Source: Vandiemenella viatica (taxonomy: Eukaryota; Arthropoda; Insecta; Orthoptera; Morabidae). Taken from it: a stretch of 64,000 nucleotides of DNA. Below, one piece after another: positions 33,301 through 44,325 of the stretch. Below the pieces are notes generated by a model. The model was not told the origin of the DNA. It did no database searches and saw nothing but the letters and a program-made list of their open reading frames with translations. The position numbers and the translations under genes were made by a program. Each line of letters begins with the position of its first letter. Position 1 is the first letter of the stretch. The stretch covers positions 25,821,112-25,885,111 of the forward strand of contig JARYHS010013630.1 of the NCBI GenBank assembly GCA_031002005.1, given 5' to 3'.

Positions 33301-33952
33301 GACCATTATGCGTGTCATAATTTTCATAAAAATAAGTAAAATTTATATAACTCGAAAGAGTTTCGAGGTAAATCTGTAAATCTTAGTGTATTTTTAAGAT
33401 TGATAAGCAATACAGTTGAGGAATTTATTTAGATAGAAGTTTAGCCACGAATTATGGCCAAATTGCATAACTTTTTTCACAAATATTTTTCGTGGAATTT
33501 CATTTAGTTTTGTATGTTGATAGCTTACTCTTAGTTGTGTTACTTTTCTTGCTTTCTAATTATCCACTATTTTGTTATTTGTATTCCTGCTAACACACTA
33601 ATTTCCATTTCAAACAATGGGCTCGCGTTCAATTTGCGCCGGGCGAGCGATTCGTTGCCTTCACTGTTGTCATCATATGAGTAAACTTGGTACATATAAA
33701 TTCCAAATTAATTATAGAAACGTGGTAAGATTTATTTAAGCTTGCTGATCTCTATGCGTAACAAAAATTTGAGTGACACAAAGTGTCATTCAGAGCAAAG
33801 GAAAAATGATAACTTATTTATAAAAAATATCGAATCCGATATCCAGATTTCAGTATTGAAATATCGATATATCGTCCTAAAAAATATCACTAGTAAATAT
33901 CGATATTTTCAAAAAATAATATTGATATTTCGATATATTATCTACAGTCCTA
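33022..33952. mobile_element. Non-autonomous hAT-like element with ATCGATAT-rich ends
   Basis: The ends TAGGGCTGTTGATA and (reverse complement of the right end) TAGGACTGTAGATA agree at 12 of 14 bases. Flanks CTCTACGT (33014-33021) and CTCTAGGA (33953-33960) agree at 6 of 8 positions, a plausible decayed 8-bp duplication. Both subterminal regions are dense in ATCGATAT words, which are self-complementary. The interior has no transposase. A T31 run lies at 33265-33295. Confidence 0.65.
33265..33295. repeat. T31 homopolymer
   Basis: Thirty-one consecutive T inside the hAT-like element; assembly length may be unreliable here. Confidence 0.9.
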
Positions 33953-33960
33953 CTCTAGGA

Positions 33961-34614
33961 AAGTAACGTTTGGTTTGTTTCTCTGAATTTGTGTATAAGT
34001 TGTTGGAAATGTGGTTTATAAATAGTGTGTAGTACATAAATCTACAACCACAATAGTAAAAACTCTCCAAATAAACATTAGGGTTCCCGCATTAGCTGAA
34101 ATAGGAAAAAACAGTCGCTGCAACTTGCTCATAGAAACCCAGACGACATTGCGACTCAGTCGCATATCATTTACTGCAAATATAATTTGAGCCATAATTT
34201 CTTTGAGATAATGTAGTACACTGTATCAGTAAAGTTAGGGTTCTTAGGTTCGATCCTCGCTTTGGAATATGTTTTGTTATTTGTGAGCGTTTTCTTTAGA
34301 TACTGTTGCTGTTGGTAGCGCCGCATATTATTTTTCTAAAATCCACCAAAACATTAATGTTTTCCCGAATGTTTCACAAATTTTTCGATAGTAAGAGTAT
34401 TATAAACATTTGAAACATAACCAAAAAAGACTTCAAAACTGAAACTGGACGTTACTTGTACACCGATAAAAAGTTTTAAAAAAATGAAAATTACTTGCTC
34501 ATTAAAAGTAGATACCGCTTAAATAGATGCATTTATGTCAGAAAGGCAACATACAGTTTTATCGTCACGTAAAAATTCCAGCAATGGGTATTCAAAGCTT
34601 TCCGGAAATGGTGC
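33961..34614. other. Unassigned AT-rich sequence
   Basis: Nothing recognised. Confidence 0.3.
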
Positions 34615-34616
34615 AA

Positions 34617-35582
34617 GGAAAGGCCCATTCACACTAGCGATCAGGTCAGCTCAGCTCACAATTCAGGATAGCATTCACACTAGCGGTCAGCTCAGCTCAG
34701 GTCAGGTCAGATCAAGTAGTAGACGAGGCCATTTCATTTCAGTTGATTATAGTGAACAATGCCGTTTTCTACCCCAACGTCAATTAAATCGCAATGATTT
34801 TGGATCAAGAGCCTAAAAATTCGTCAAGATTAAAAAGAGGATGGTTCTTGGTGCATCCAGAGATTCAAGCGCAAACAGATCAAGCGAAAAAAGAATGCTA
34901 ACTACCGGCTATGCCGTGCGAGACGAGTGGTGGAAAATGCTTTTGATAGTTTAGGGCTCAAAGATTTCGAATTTATTTTGGAAAAATTAATTCTGCTCCA
35001 GGATTAATTGATAACATAATTTAACCGACATCTATTTTGCACAATTATTTACGGAAGGATAAAATTTCATGCTATGCAGAAAGTGAATTTCAGGATGAAC
35101 GAGAGAAACCCTATTTTACAAATATTCTTTGTTTGGGTGCTAACGCTCGTACAGAAGCCTTTGATTCAAGGAATAAATTCACAATATTTTTTTTAAATTC
35201 GGAAACAGGATCTGTACCTTCGCCGTACTAAAATGTGTGATAACATGTGAATTTATGTTAAAGTTTGCCAACCTTATAATAAACAGAAATAACATACCGT
35301 TAAAATATTTTATTATTATTTATAACTCTTTTTTTTTTTATTGCTTACTAGCATAGTTTTCAGGCGTTCGTCTCCTATTTGATCTGACCTGACCGTTGCT
35401 CGTTCACACTAGCGGTCAGCTCAGCTCAGGTCTTGACCGTTGTTGATCTTCAGTTTGACCTGCCTTGCCCTGACCTGAGCGGACCGCGTAGTGTGAATGC
35501 TCCCATTGAATTACGTGTATAGCGATTTTTGAACTGAGCTGAGCTGAGCTGAGCTGACCGCTAGTGCGAATGGGTCTTTAGA
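34617..35582 (+). mobile_element. PIF/Harbinger deletion derivative with repeated ends
   Basis: The left end AAAGGCCCATTCACACTAGC and the right end (reverse complement AAAGACCCATTCGCACTAGC) form inverted repeats running into runs of GGTCAGCTCAGCTC. The motif TTCACACTAGCGGTCAGC is repeated again inside at 34674 and 35402, with an inverted partner at 35480-35500, so the terminal units are multiplied. The interior keeps the two ends of a Harbinger transposase gene. The target duplication is not clear. Confidence 0.7.
34794..35070 (+). pseudogene. Harbinger transposase, N- and C-terminal ends joined
   Basis: From the ATG at 34794 a 36-codon frame contains SSRLKRGWFLVHPEIQ, resembling the N-terminal RRWWVHP block of PIF/Harbinger transposases. 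Directly after its stop, in another frame, NYRLCRARRVVENAF (34902-34946) is the well-conserved C-terminal block (consensus NYRLSRARRVVENAFGIL), and ILHNYLRKD (35034-35060) is the terminal segment. The DDE catalytic centre between them is deleted. The protein is not functional, but the ends could still be mobilised in trans. Confidence 0.7.
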
Positions 35583-37075
35583 GTGCAATGTTATTGTTAA
35601 AATAAATCCTATTATTCAGCGCCGAGTACTTGGGTTTTGTTGCAATGATGATGTATCTCTGGTATGTTTCAAAATTAAAAGCAGGAGGTTATCTTTTATA
35701 AAAGTTTTCTTGCATGACAGCAATTTATGTTTCAAACATATGCATGATATTTTATGACTCCTTCTAATAAAAACATGATTCTGTAAAGCAACAAACGGCA
35801 AACAGAAAAAAAGAAAAAAATGCACACACGATAAAAATATTATCGTAATCAAGGTTCGAGTATAAGATCTTAAAATTCCTATAGCACTCTTTAACCATGC
35901 AGCTACCTGGACATCATGGCAATGTTACTTTTCTTCTCAATAGTGAACACTTAAAAAACCAGGTTCTACGTGCGGTGAAGTGAGCGCGGTCGGTAAATAA
36001 ATAAACAATAAATTCAGTTTCGTTGGAAAAAATATTATTTATCTATAATTATTTATCCGCAGTTAAGAAATATTGTCCATAACATCCAGTTATTTAACTG
36101 TTGTGCTTACCTTATACTACACTTGCATTTTTCACGTAAATATCTCCTGAAGGCTAAAACAACTAACTTAATTTAAAATTCTTATGAAGGATTTCTGCTA
36201 ATCTCTAACTTCCAGTTTAAATATAAATGATTCTCGAATTGAAGTTATTACATTCTCAAGCTCGGTAGAATAAAAGTCAGTGATGTTTCTGTAGCTAGTC
36301 CGACAAATAATTTTCGGTATTTTTCCGCTGTAGGCTCCTAATTGTTCTTCATTTTATATTAAACAACAAATCTCAATAGTAACGAGATATAACCAGCAAC
36401 AAATAGTTGAAAATTTGGATAGCGGGAAACACTACGTACGCAGCCGCAGCTCCTACAGGCAGGTGACGTCACTAAAGCGATCACCAATCCCAGAGCGTTT
36501 TGTGTCACGTGACAAGAGGCAAGAAAAATATGATTTTTATTTCGCTTTTTTAATTAAAAACAATCCATCTTTCTTTTGAAATTTAACAAAAATAGCTTCC
36601 TTAAGCATTAATCTACGCGAATGACTACAATTTGTAATATATTTTGAATACTGTCAAATAGCTTATTGTACTCACTGCACGTAACTGTTCACGAGCCACT
36701 CTCGGCTCAACTGTTGACATCTAACCGTTTGTCCGCGCCAACATTTTTCTTGTCCTTGATCCACGCCGTACTGAAACTAACTGAAACAACTCTCGGGGTC
36801 GGCAGGCGCAGCAGTTTGCCGTCGTGCCACTTCCGGACTAAGAAGCTGTGTCACTGGCGCGAGTATACCAACCTTGCATTTATTATTAGTATTAATCATT
36901 ATTGCCCTTGAGGACAGTGTTTAAACACAAATTGTTCATGGTTATACAGTTTTTTCCCATTCTGTGTATGTCTTCTTCCTTTTTTGTTCCCAAAACCTCT
37001 TCATAACTTCACTGTGTTCCTATTTCCTGTATGTGTCCATTTTGTTCCCGTTTTATTCTGTAGTTTAAATTTTGT
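35583..37075. other. Unassigned sequence
   Basis: A GC-richer patch at 36430-36520 contains TGACGTCA and GTCACGTGAC palindromes, which are bZIP and bHLH-type binding words but common by chance. No ORF with a domain was seen. Confidence 0.3.
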
Positions 37076-37077
37076 GT

Positions 37078-37425
37078 TCATAATTTTTTTCCTAAATTGT
37101 CCCCTTTTTGTATCATTTCCTTGCTGATCCCTGTATAATTTAAGTCCACTTCTATTTTATGGAAACATTTGGTTTTGCTGACTGATCCATTTACCACATC
37201 AAATATCCTCTTTGTGAGTGTAGAGTTGCTCATTCTCTGTAAATGTCCATAAAATTGTAATCTGCGTTTTCTGATCAAGTCTGTGAGTGTATATGTATGT
37301 TCGTATAGTTCTTTCGTTGGACTTTTCATCCATATGCCGTCTTTATGTATTGCTACAAAAAAATTTATAAGGATTTTGCGCTCATCTTTTTCCATTCCCG
37401 TGATGCCTAAAGCCCCAACCTTGCA
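37078..37425 (-). mobile_element. LINE reverse-transcriptase C-terminal fragment
   Basis: The minus ORF 37395-37078 (105 codons) reads MKSPTKELYEHTYTLTDLIR then KRRLQFYGHLQRM, LTKRIFDVVNGS and GISKEMIQKGDNL. The RRLQFYGHLQRM block equals the RLxxxGHxxRM motif near the C-terminus of non-LTR retrotransposon polyproteins. It differs from the LINE groups at 19.7 and 26.8 kb, so a third family is present. Confidence 0.65.
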
Positions 37426-37528
37426 CTTTTGTATATAAAAAATGATAATGGTGCAATATCAATAACATTTATCCGTTCTTGTGTATAGTTTGTGTCTTAT
37501 TTCTCTTAAGGACCGATAAATATGGTTA

Positions 37529-37665
37529 ATACCCATAAATGTCGTTAGAAAGCAAACGTACGCATGCGTCTTTGCTTGCCAGTAGCCAGCTGACATGGCG
37601 CAGGCACATGCGCCATTGCGTGTCTCCAGAGCAACGTGACTCACCGCTGCAAGTGCACTCGTCAT
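37529..37665. repeat. Dispersed repeat with conserved palindrome, copy 2
   Basis: Partner of 1725-1860. The palindrome arms ATGGCGCA and TGCGCCAT are at 37595-37602 and 37609-37616. Confidence 0.55.
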
Positions 37666-38485
37666 CCCAGGTGCCGCCATAGATGTTCTCATTTTTAAAA
37701 AAAGAGAGGTAAGAATAAATGCAATCCAACAATCTGACTGTCTCGTATGCTAAATCTGCCCTACTGTACGTAGCATCACGCCACTGCCTGCCTAAAACTG
37801 CGTATCCACTACGCGCGCCAAACCCTCGAACATTGGCTCGCGCGGCAAATGCGCTTAGGTGTCTTTGTTCGAGTTGGCTCGGAGGCACAGTGACGGTTTG
37901 CTACCATGGATTATTAACAGTATTGCCTTTTAATGCAATTGTACGATGACAAAGATTATTTGTGGGATAGCAAATATACAGCCTAATCAGACTCAGATGG
38001 TATCAGCTCCACTACCACCACAACCATCGCTTGAAACTCCAATCAACGAATTACGAAATCGCCAAATGACTAACTCAATACATTTTACCTAAGCCAGAAG
38101 GAAGTTCTCTTTAAGATTGATGAAAGAAAATTGAATAACAATAAAAACTTTAATATTAAATCTATATTATTTCCTTATCTATTCTACACATTCTTTAGGA
38201 GCTTTGCATAATTCTCTAAAATCACGTAGAACTCTTCTTTAAAATGATTATTTTGACACTCGAAAAAGGTATTGCAGGCTAGTACACGAGTCTCCAATTG
38301 CTAGAAATCTCGAAGTTACAGCGTCCTTCAGTCACCTCCTGGAATTGAATGTTCACTTTATTCGCACTTGGCTCAGTTAATGATTTTAAGAACTCTAACT
38401 CAACCTTTGCCACTCTCGTATAATTTGTTAATTGTATCCTCGATGTCTTCATATCTCATGTTTCCATAAGTTTCACACCATACCG
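37666..38485. other. Unassigned sequence
   Basis: ORFs at 37526-37949 on both strands overlap each other and have no domain. Confidence 0.3.
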
Positions 38486-38489
38486 TATT

Positions 38490-38960
38490 CTATTAATAAA
38501 ATTTGAGTATCCACTGAAGCACTTTTCGTTTAGGCTTCTAGTTTTCAATGTGATGATCACAGTGCGGAGAAGAGCAGCTAGATTTCTTTGTGCAAATTAT
38601 CGCAGGACCCAGTCAGTACCCTGTATGATAAAGAGCTGGACTGGGACTCATTGGATGAAAGGAGGAGGATGAAGAGAGTGCTGGGATTGTACAGGGCGTA
38701 TGTTGGTGATGGGGCTTCGAGGGATATTGCTCGAAGAATTAGGAATAGTACATGGATGGGGAAAGACGACCATTATCACAAGCTGGCACTCGATTTCATG
38801 CATAAGGGAGCGGAAAATTTTTGTTTTGTTGGTAAGGGGGGTCAGGGATTAGAACAAATTACCAAGTGAAGTGATGAATAATTTACCAAAAACGCTTAAG
38901 GAATTTAAAATTAAAATTTGTAGATTGGAAAGGTAAATGGGAGAGTAACACTCAAATTAT
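38490..38960 (+). mobile_element. CR1/Jockey-like LINE 3' end
   Basis: The plus strand reads RRRAARFLCANYRRTQSVP, then IKELDWDSLDERRRMKRVLG, then ARRIRNSTWMGKDDHYHKLA and FCFVGKGG. This follows the QRRAARFV...RRTQSVSDMLxELGW layout of the fragment at 12960. The 3' part (VMNNLPKTLKEFKIKI-like, 38870-38910) also recurs at 50440-50490. The 5' portion is missing. Confidence 0.75.
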
Positions 38961-39197
38961 AAAACAATTTTTTTAAAAAAATATATAAAAATGGGTAATT
39001 AGATGACTAGGGAAGTTGCCACCGGAGCGTTAGCTTGGAATGAGTCTGTTGTGTCAGACTCCTACAATGTTTAAATATTAATAATAATTAATATTTAAAA
39101 AGGATTGGAATATATTGCTTGAGAAGATGCAATGAAGAACGGTACTTTTGCGTAAGTCTGAAGGGGACCACCTGTAACGAGACTTCTGTATACCTGA
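38961..39197. other. Left flank of the 3.6-kb hAT element
   Basis: AT-rich, no feature except the LINE-derived tail on the left. Confidence 0.3.
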
Positions 39198-39299
39198 GCT
39201 GAGAGTAGAGGTGGGCGCCGCTTACCAAAATCTCGGTGGCGGCACGCCGAACATTTTCAGCCGGCGGCGGCGTAGCGCCGGCGGCGTGACTACTTTGTA

Positions 39300-40860
39300 T
39301 ATATGATACTAGACGACCCGTGCGAAAATTTCGCAAGTAAAATACGAATAATAGTGAGGTTTAATGCTTGTAGTATAATGAAAAGTAGAACCGCACTTGT
39401 GTAGCAAATATTTATTTGTTTAGTGTAATAGGTACGCATCAAAACATATTACGAAACAGTTAGGAAAATTTAAAACTCACTGTTTAACAGAATGCAACCA
39501 ACCTGAACAAAATGCACACAGCATATCAACATCTCTATGATATGTGTTGCTGTGCGAATGAAATGTGTACATTGAAATTGTATAGCAAAATAAAAATGCT
39601 TCCGTAACAGAAACAAAAATCACTAAAGCTACTTATTGTATAAAAAAAAGTTTATTGGCATCTCTGTGATATCTGCTGTTGCAATCTAGGGACTTGGCTC
39701 TTAACTGTCTCATACGGGCGACCACTTTAAGCACCAAATTCCGAAAAATTCTTTCTTAATTTATGATACCTAATTTGACACCATAAACTTTAGAACAATA
39801 TGACATTTATCGATCTCGGTTAGATATCGAAGGAGATAAATGGCTCGTATTTTTTTTTAAAAGTTGTAGAAATAATATTGATACTTTTGCTCTTTAAGGG
39901 TTGAATTCCAAAATATTACTTTCATAAAAAATGATGTGACCAAAGCGGACACCTCATTTCTCCATTTCGGTTACGACAAAAAAAAAGTTTTAGAAATGGT
40001 GATATTTTTGCCCCTTGAGGGTTGAACTTGTAGAAAGTTCGTTCTTAAAATATGATGTGACCAAAGCGGATACTTTAATATTTTAAACGATACCCCATTA
40101 ATTGATTTAGGTTTGGTATCAAGGGAGATAAATGGCTCGTGACAGGAAAACGCGTTGTAGAAATAATAATACCTTTGTCCTTTAAAAGGTTGAATTTTGA
40201 AAAAATTTCTTTCTTAAAATATGGTGTAACCAACCGAAGGCCTCAGTCTTTAAAATGATACCTCTTTTATCAATTTTGTTTAATTATCAAGGGAGATAAA
40301 TGACTAAAGACACAAAAAAAAAGCATTTTAGAAATATTTACATTTTGGCCCTTTAAGGATCTAATTACGAAAAATTGCTTTCTTAAAATATAATGTGACC
40401 ACGGCGGAGACTTTAATCTTTAATATGATACTTCATTTATCTATATCTGTTAGATATGAAGGGACATAAATGGCTCGTGACACAAAAACGCGTTACAGAA
40501 ATATTGATATTTTTGCCCTTTAAAGGTCGAATTCAGAAAAATTCCTGTCTTAATATGTTATGTCACCAAACCGGAGATCTTAATCATTAAACGATTTCAG
40601 ATAGGTATCCAGGAAGATAAATGACTCGTAACACAAAAAACAGCATTTTAAAAGAATTGACATTTTTACCCTTTAAGGATCGAATTCCGAAAAATTTCTT
40701 TCTTATAATGTGATGTGACCAAAGTGGAGACTATGGGCTTTAAAATGACACCTCATTCATTGATTCCGATTAAGTATGAAGGGAGATAATGGCTTGTGAG
40801 AAAAAAATACCTTTATAGAAATTGTATATATCATATAGATGTGCATATCATTACTTCGTC
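39300..40860 (+). repeat. Dispersed repeat carrying the ~168-bp unit, copy 3
   Basis: The head GACGACCCGTGCGAAAATTT (39312) and following 450 bp match 3800-4330. Then about seven tandem units follow; the landmark GATAAATGGCTCGT or variants fall at 39841, 40133, 40301, 40471, 40622 and 40790, steps of 168, 170, 151 and 168 with one shortened pair. Each unit has TTTGCCCTTTAARGG, GAAAAATTTCTTTCTTA and GTGACCAAAGCGGAGAC. It lies within the hAT borders, as a nested insertion or acquired cargo. Confidence 0.8.
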
Positions 40861-41001
40861 TCAAAAACAGAAAATAAGTAACGTTTCACTTATATATTCA
40901 AAATCTTGCAGGTTTTTGTACTCTTTGTAGTTATCATGTATAAAGATAATTTTATTTGGGCGAACTGAGATTCGGCTAGACCTTTAGGTAGAAATGACTA
41001 A

Positions 41002-41206
41002 TCTTTTTTTTTAACTGCTTAACGTCTCTTAACAGCGAGGTCTTTAGAGACAGGAAAGGATGGGGGCCAAGGAATGGGAAGGAATTCGGCCATGGCCTTT
41101 TGGGAAACCATGGAAAACCCAAATCTGGATGCCCGGACGGGGATTCGAACCGCCGTCCTCCCTAATGCGAGGCCAGAACGCTAACCGTTACACCACCACT
41201 CTCGGT
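41002..41206 (-). mobile_element. tRNA-derived SINE (family I) nested in hAT transposase
   Basis: Minus-strand order: head with AACGGTTAGCGTTCTGGCCT, B box GGTTCGAATCCCCG, body GGGTTTTCCATGGTTTCCC and GGCCATGGCCGAATTCC, and an A tail (T9 on plus at 41004-41012). An 8-bp duplication ATGACTAA flanks it (40994-41001 and 41207-41214). It interrupts the end of the hAT transposase just after SERVFSMTRLV. Confidence 0.88.
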
Positions 41207-41207
41207 A

Positions 41208-42645
41208 TGACTAACCTAGTCATAGAAAATACTCTTTCGCTCGGTGTGCTCGTGCAGACACACAAAGAAAAGTCTAGGTAAGGGCAGAAAACCGAGGAAA
41301 GGCTTTTTTTTTTTTTTTTTTTGCTGTTCAAGTAACTTAAAAAATTTCCATCTTTAGAATCTGATGTATCAGATGAAGCTAAATATCTCCAACTTTCTTC
41401 AGCGATCGGATAACCATTATCTCCATACACACGATATTTCATCGATAGTTTCTGCAACAACGATGTATCATTGGTGGATTTTGTAAAAGCAATAGAATCC
41501 CTACTTTCTTTTGTTTCTGGCACATTAATGGCAGTGATTACTTCCTTGATATACGAATCAATAAAGGAAGTACTGGTCTTTTGTATTGACTCCAAATATG
41601 TATCAACTTCTTTGAGACCCATAAAATGATAATCCAAAGGTGATACTGCTACGACCGCTCTTGTGGCAGCGAATCGTTTGCTAGCTTCTGCCACCATGTT
41701 GCGATTAAGCCGAAACATGGTCAATAATTCGTCATCTAAGACAGAATTCATGATCTCAATTATTTCAGAACCGAACAGAAGATTCACATTCATTGTACAT
41801 ATTTTTGAGATGAGATGACCTCAACTGCTTCGCGAAACCTTATCAAAATCTTACTAGATGTTTTATGTCTAAAGATTCGGCTCACTTTTCTTTATCCCAT
41901 CTTGTCCTATCTTTCTAAACATCTTATTTATTATGTCACAGTTACACACGTGGGTTAAACTTCCCAGCATCCCTGTAAATCTATGCCAACGAGTTGGTCT
42001 TTCAGTTTTGATAGAAAGAGTGTATATAACACTTCCTGATCCTGATACGAATAGCGAGCTCTTTTCAACTACTTCATCCGGTTCGGTCTCATCATTGAAC
42101 GACGTTATCAAGGGAATCCAAAACTCTTTTTCCATTTTTCGGCAAGTGCTGACAAGGGGTATCTCTCTCTCTCTCTCTCCTGGCAATCTTCTTGCATTCT
42201 TTTTTCGAGCCTTTCAATTTCTGGAACTCTGTTTATGCCTCCACTGTAACGAGATTATGGAGCCCATGACCAAGACACAGATTGATGTTCCATATCAGAT
42301 AGCCAACGAAACTGCTCTTCGCACATTTTCTCCAGCATCAATGACAGCTAGAATCATCTATTCATTTAGTCTCAACTGTTTCTTTAAATCTCTTATCATG
42401 CCTTCTATTTTGCCGCCAGTCTTCATTTCCTCCATACGTTTAGTACTCAGGGTTAAATACTTTGTTTTTACCGCATTTAGGATAGCTAAGAAATAGCCTT
42501 GATCGGAATTCACGATTTTTTTCTGATTGGCTTTTTCTATCACTAAACTTTCGAAATCTTTCCAACAAAAACTAGTTTGGCTTAGACAGTCATATAACAC
42601 TATTACAGAGAGTTTTATAACATTAGTTTTAGCTAATTCGGTCAT
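41208..42645 (-). pseudogene. hAT transposase, broken
   Basis: The N-proximal part starts at the ATG at 42645 and runs 95 codons (MTELAKTNVIKLSVIV...) to a stop at 42358. Stops and shifts fill 42358-41794. A second open stretch, 41793-41188, carries LTMFRLNRNMVAEASKRF, then EESWRYLASSD, then CTSTPSERVFSM, the C-terminal hAT dimerisation block (consensus TSxPSERxFS). A poly-lysine run at about 41304-41322 comes from an inserted T19 tract on the plus strand. The SINE at 41206 removed the last residues; past it the frame continues with NLSSPK, as in hAT ends. The RNase H-like catalytic residues were not identified by eye. Confidence 0.7.
42161..42180. repeat. (CT)n microsatellite
   Basis: About nine CT units within the decayed hAT transposase. 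Confidence 0.85.
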
Positions 42646-42818
42646 TTTAACACCTACTTATTAACTCAATTTAACGAAAACTGTAAAAAAAAAACGCCTC
42701 GTCTTATTAGGAAGTGTTGCTCAAGGACACGCCGCGAAGCAAAGGCCGGCGGCGGCGGCGGCGCGCCACTGAGACACGGCGGCGTCACGCCGGCGCGGCG
42801 CTCACCTCTAGCTGAGAG

Positions 42819-43672
42819 ACGCCGTCTTCACAATAGGGTGAGAGGACCCGCTTATCTCCGGCAGGTGCGGCCTCCTCAAGTCAAGTAAATATTTTGGCTG
42901 GACGATCTTTTGTTGCCGTCGGATGAGAAATCGCACGCAAACATAAAATTTGGTAGCCGAAGTCAAAAACCCGGAGACGGTCGGGCGTTTCCGAGGCAAG
43001 GCAGTTATGGCAGATCCAAGCATGAATATACGTGACTGTAGTCTTCCCTGAAAAACGTCCAATCAACTAATAACTAGGTGTTTGGTATATTCGGTGTCCA
43101 AATATTTTTCGGGACCATGGATTGGCGTTCGACGAAGCTGGAGGTACTCCAACCCCAGATCGTGAAAGACGAACGCCTTCCGGAGTTCTTGCGTCGGCGA
43201 CTTTGTGAAAGAGGTCACGCCGTCCCTGGGCCGTACTGAGGTGTTGGTGGTTCCGATTACCACCAAACCTAACAGCACTGTTTGAGCCACCTCTGGGCTT
43301 GCGGTACTGTCACTGTTATCTGGAGGAAGCGAACGCGCTTCTTTATGCGCAGAAGCAACGCCGTCGCTGTCGCCGCTGCAAAACGGTAAAGAGATTCTGC
43401 CAGTAAAAAGAACACAAGAACACAGTGTATTGTGCACGTTCCTCGCGCTTCAATGACTCTGAGCAGAGTATCACTCTCCGACAAATCGTTCTGATCGTGT
43501 TAATAGCCGCGAGCAACCTGATTCGATACGGGAAGACTCTGTCATAATTTTCATATCGATCAGAAAGTACTTTTATGTTTTAGTCTTTCCGCAAAGTTGA
43601 ACTAAAATGCAGCTATTTGTTTCTGTAAGCTTGCATTTGTGAGCAGCTTTATAAACTATTGGATTTTTCATC
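42819..43672. other. Unassigned sequence, right flank of the hAT element
   Basis: It is richer in G+C than average. A 124-codon minus ORF (43437-43063) followed by an 84-codon one (43062-42808) has no domain I recognise; the second would continue left of the hAT insertion. A gene fragment or retroelement leader are possible. Confidence 0.35.
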
Positions 43673-43675
43673 TTA

Positions 43676-44012
43676 GGGGGCATCCATAAATTACGTGAGG
43701 TGTTTTTCCGGATTTCCGGAACCCCCCCTTCTGGTGAGACTTCGTGAGATCTGGTCCGACCCCTCCCCTATGGTTCATGAGACCCCCGCCCCCTAGTAAT
43801 CACCCTCGCAACGTTTTGAGATCTTTTTTTTCTTTTAGGTTTCACCCTTCCGTAGCCGGTTTTTTTTTTGGAGGCTTTACACTCCAACAAGAATTTCGAA
43901 ACCTAACGTGAGATTTCCGTTGACCCCCCACCCCCTCCCCCCTTGGTGAGATTTCGCAGGACCCCTCCCCCCCTCCGCCCTATTTCACTTCACGTAATTA
44001 ATGGACGCCCCC
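43676..44012. mobile_element. MITE with TTA target duplication
   Basis: The ends GGGGGCATCCATAAATTACG and GGGGGCGTCCATTAATTACG (right end, reverse complement) match at 18 of 20 positions. TTA flanks both ends (43673-43675 and 44013-44015), a 3-bp duplication as for PIF/Harbinger-type elements. The interior repeats GAGATTTCG/CTGGTGAGA words and C-rich stretches and encodes nothing. Confidence 0.8.
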
Positions 44013-44015
44013 TTA

Positions 44016-44325
44016 GCTTCCTATGTCCAATTTTTCATGTTAGCTAAATTCAATCTTGACATCGTGCTTAAATTTCACGTAAATACGTCATTGTTGTTTG
44101 TTTAGAATTAACGTATTATGCCTCATATTGTAAGAATCGGTGTTGATTATTTAAAATAATTTTAAATACACCGACGTCTGTATGCCTTCAATGTTAAATT
44201 TAAATAAATGTGTCAGGTTATGACTTTCTTAGTGATAAAGATAGCACATCACTTTGCATCCGCTTCTAATTTAACAAATTTAAAAAAAAATCAAAATATT
44301 GATAAAATTGATGAAATTATGAACA
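44016..44325. other. Unassigned AT-rich sequence
   Basis: The 68-codon ORF at 44208-44414 runs into the Harbinger-like end and is not a gene. Confidence 0.3.

Larger units (their letters stand above)
39206..42810 (-). mobile_element. hAT element, 3.6 kb, complete ends
   Basis: The left end TAGAGGTGGGCGCCGC (39206-39221) and the inverted right end GCGGCGCTCACCTCTA (42795-42810) match at 15 of 16 positions. A perfect 8-bp target duplication GCTGAGAG flanks it (39198-39205 and 42811-42818). Both subterminal regions are strikingly GC-rich (GCCGGCGGCGG), unlike the AT-rich interior. The transposase lies on the minus strand in the right half. The left half holds the 168-bp tandem-repeat block, and a SINE is nested at 41002-41206. 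Confidence 0.92.

Noticed and set aside
33000..33966. CDS at 32934-33200 and 33742-33966
   Set aside because: Both frames translate ATCGATAT-rich MITE ends (repeated RYI/IDIS residues).
39197..43062. A host gene split by the hAT element, reading 43062 to 42819 and on past 39197
   Set aside because: Removing the hAT leaves an open frame for some tens of codons, but no domain, splice site or codon pattern supports a gene.
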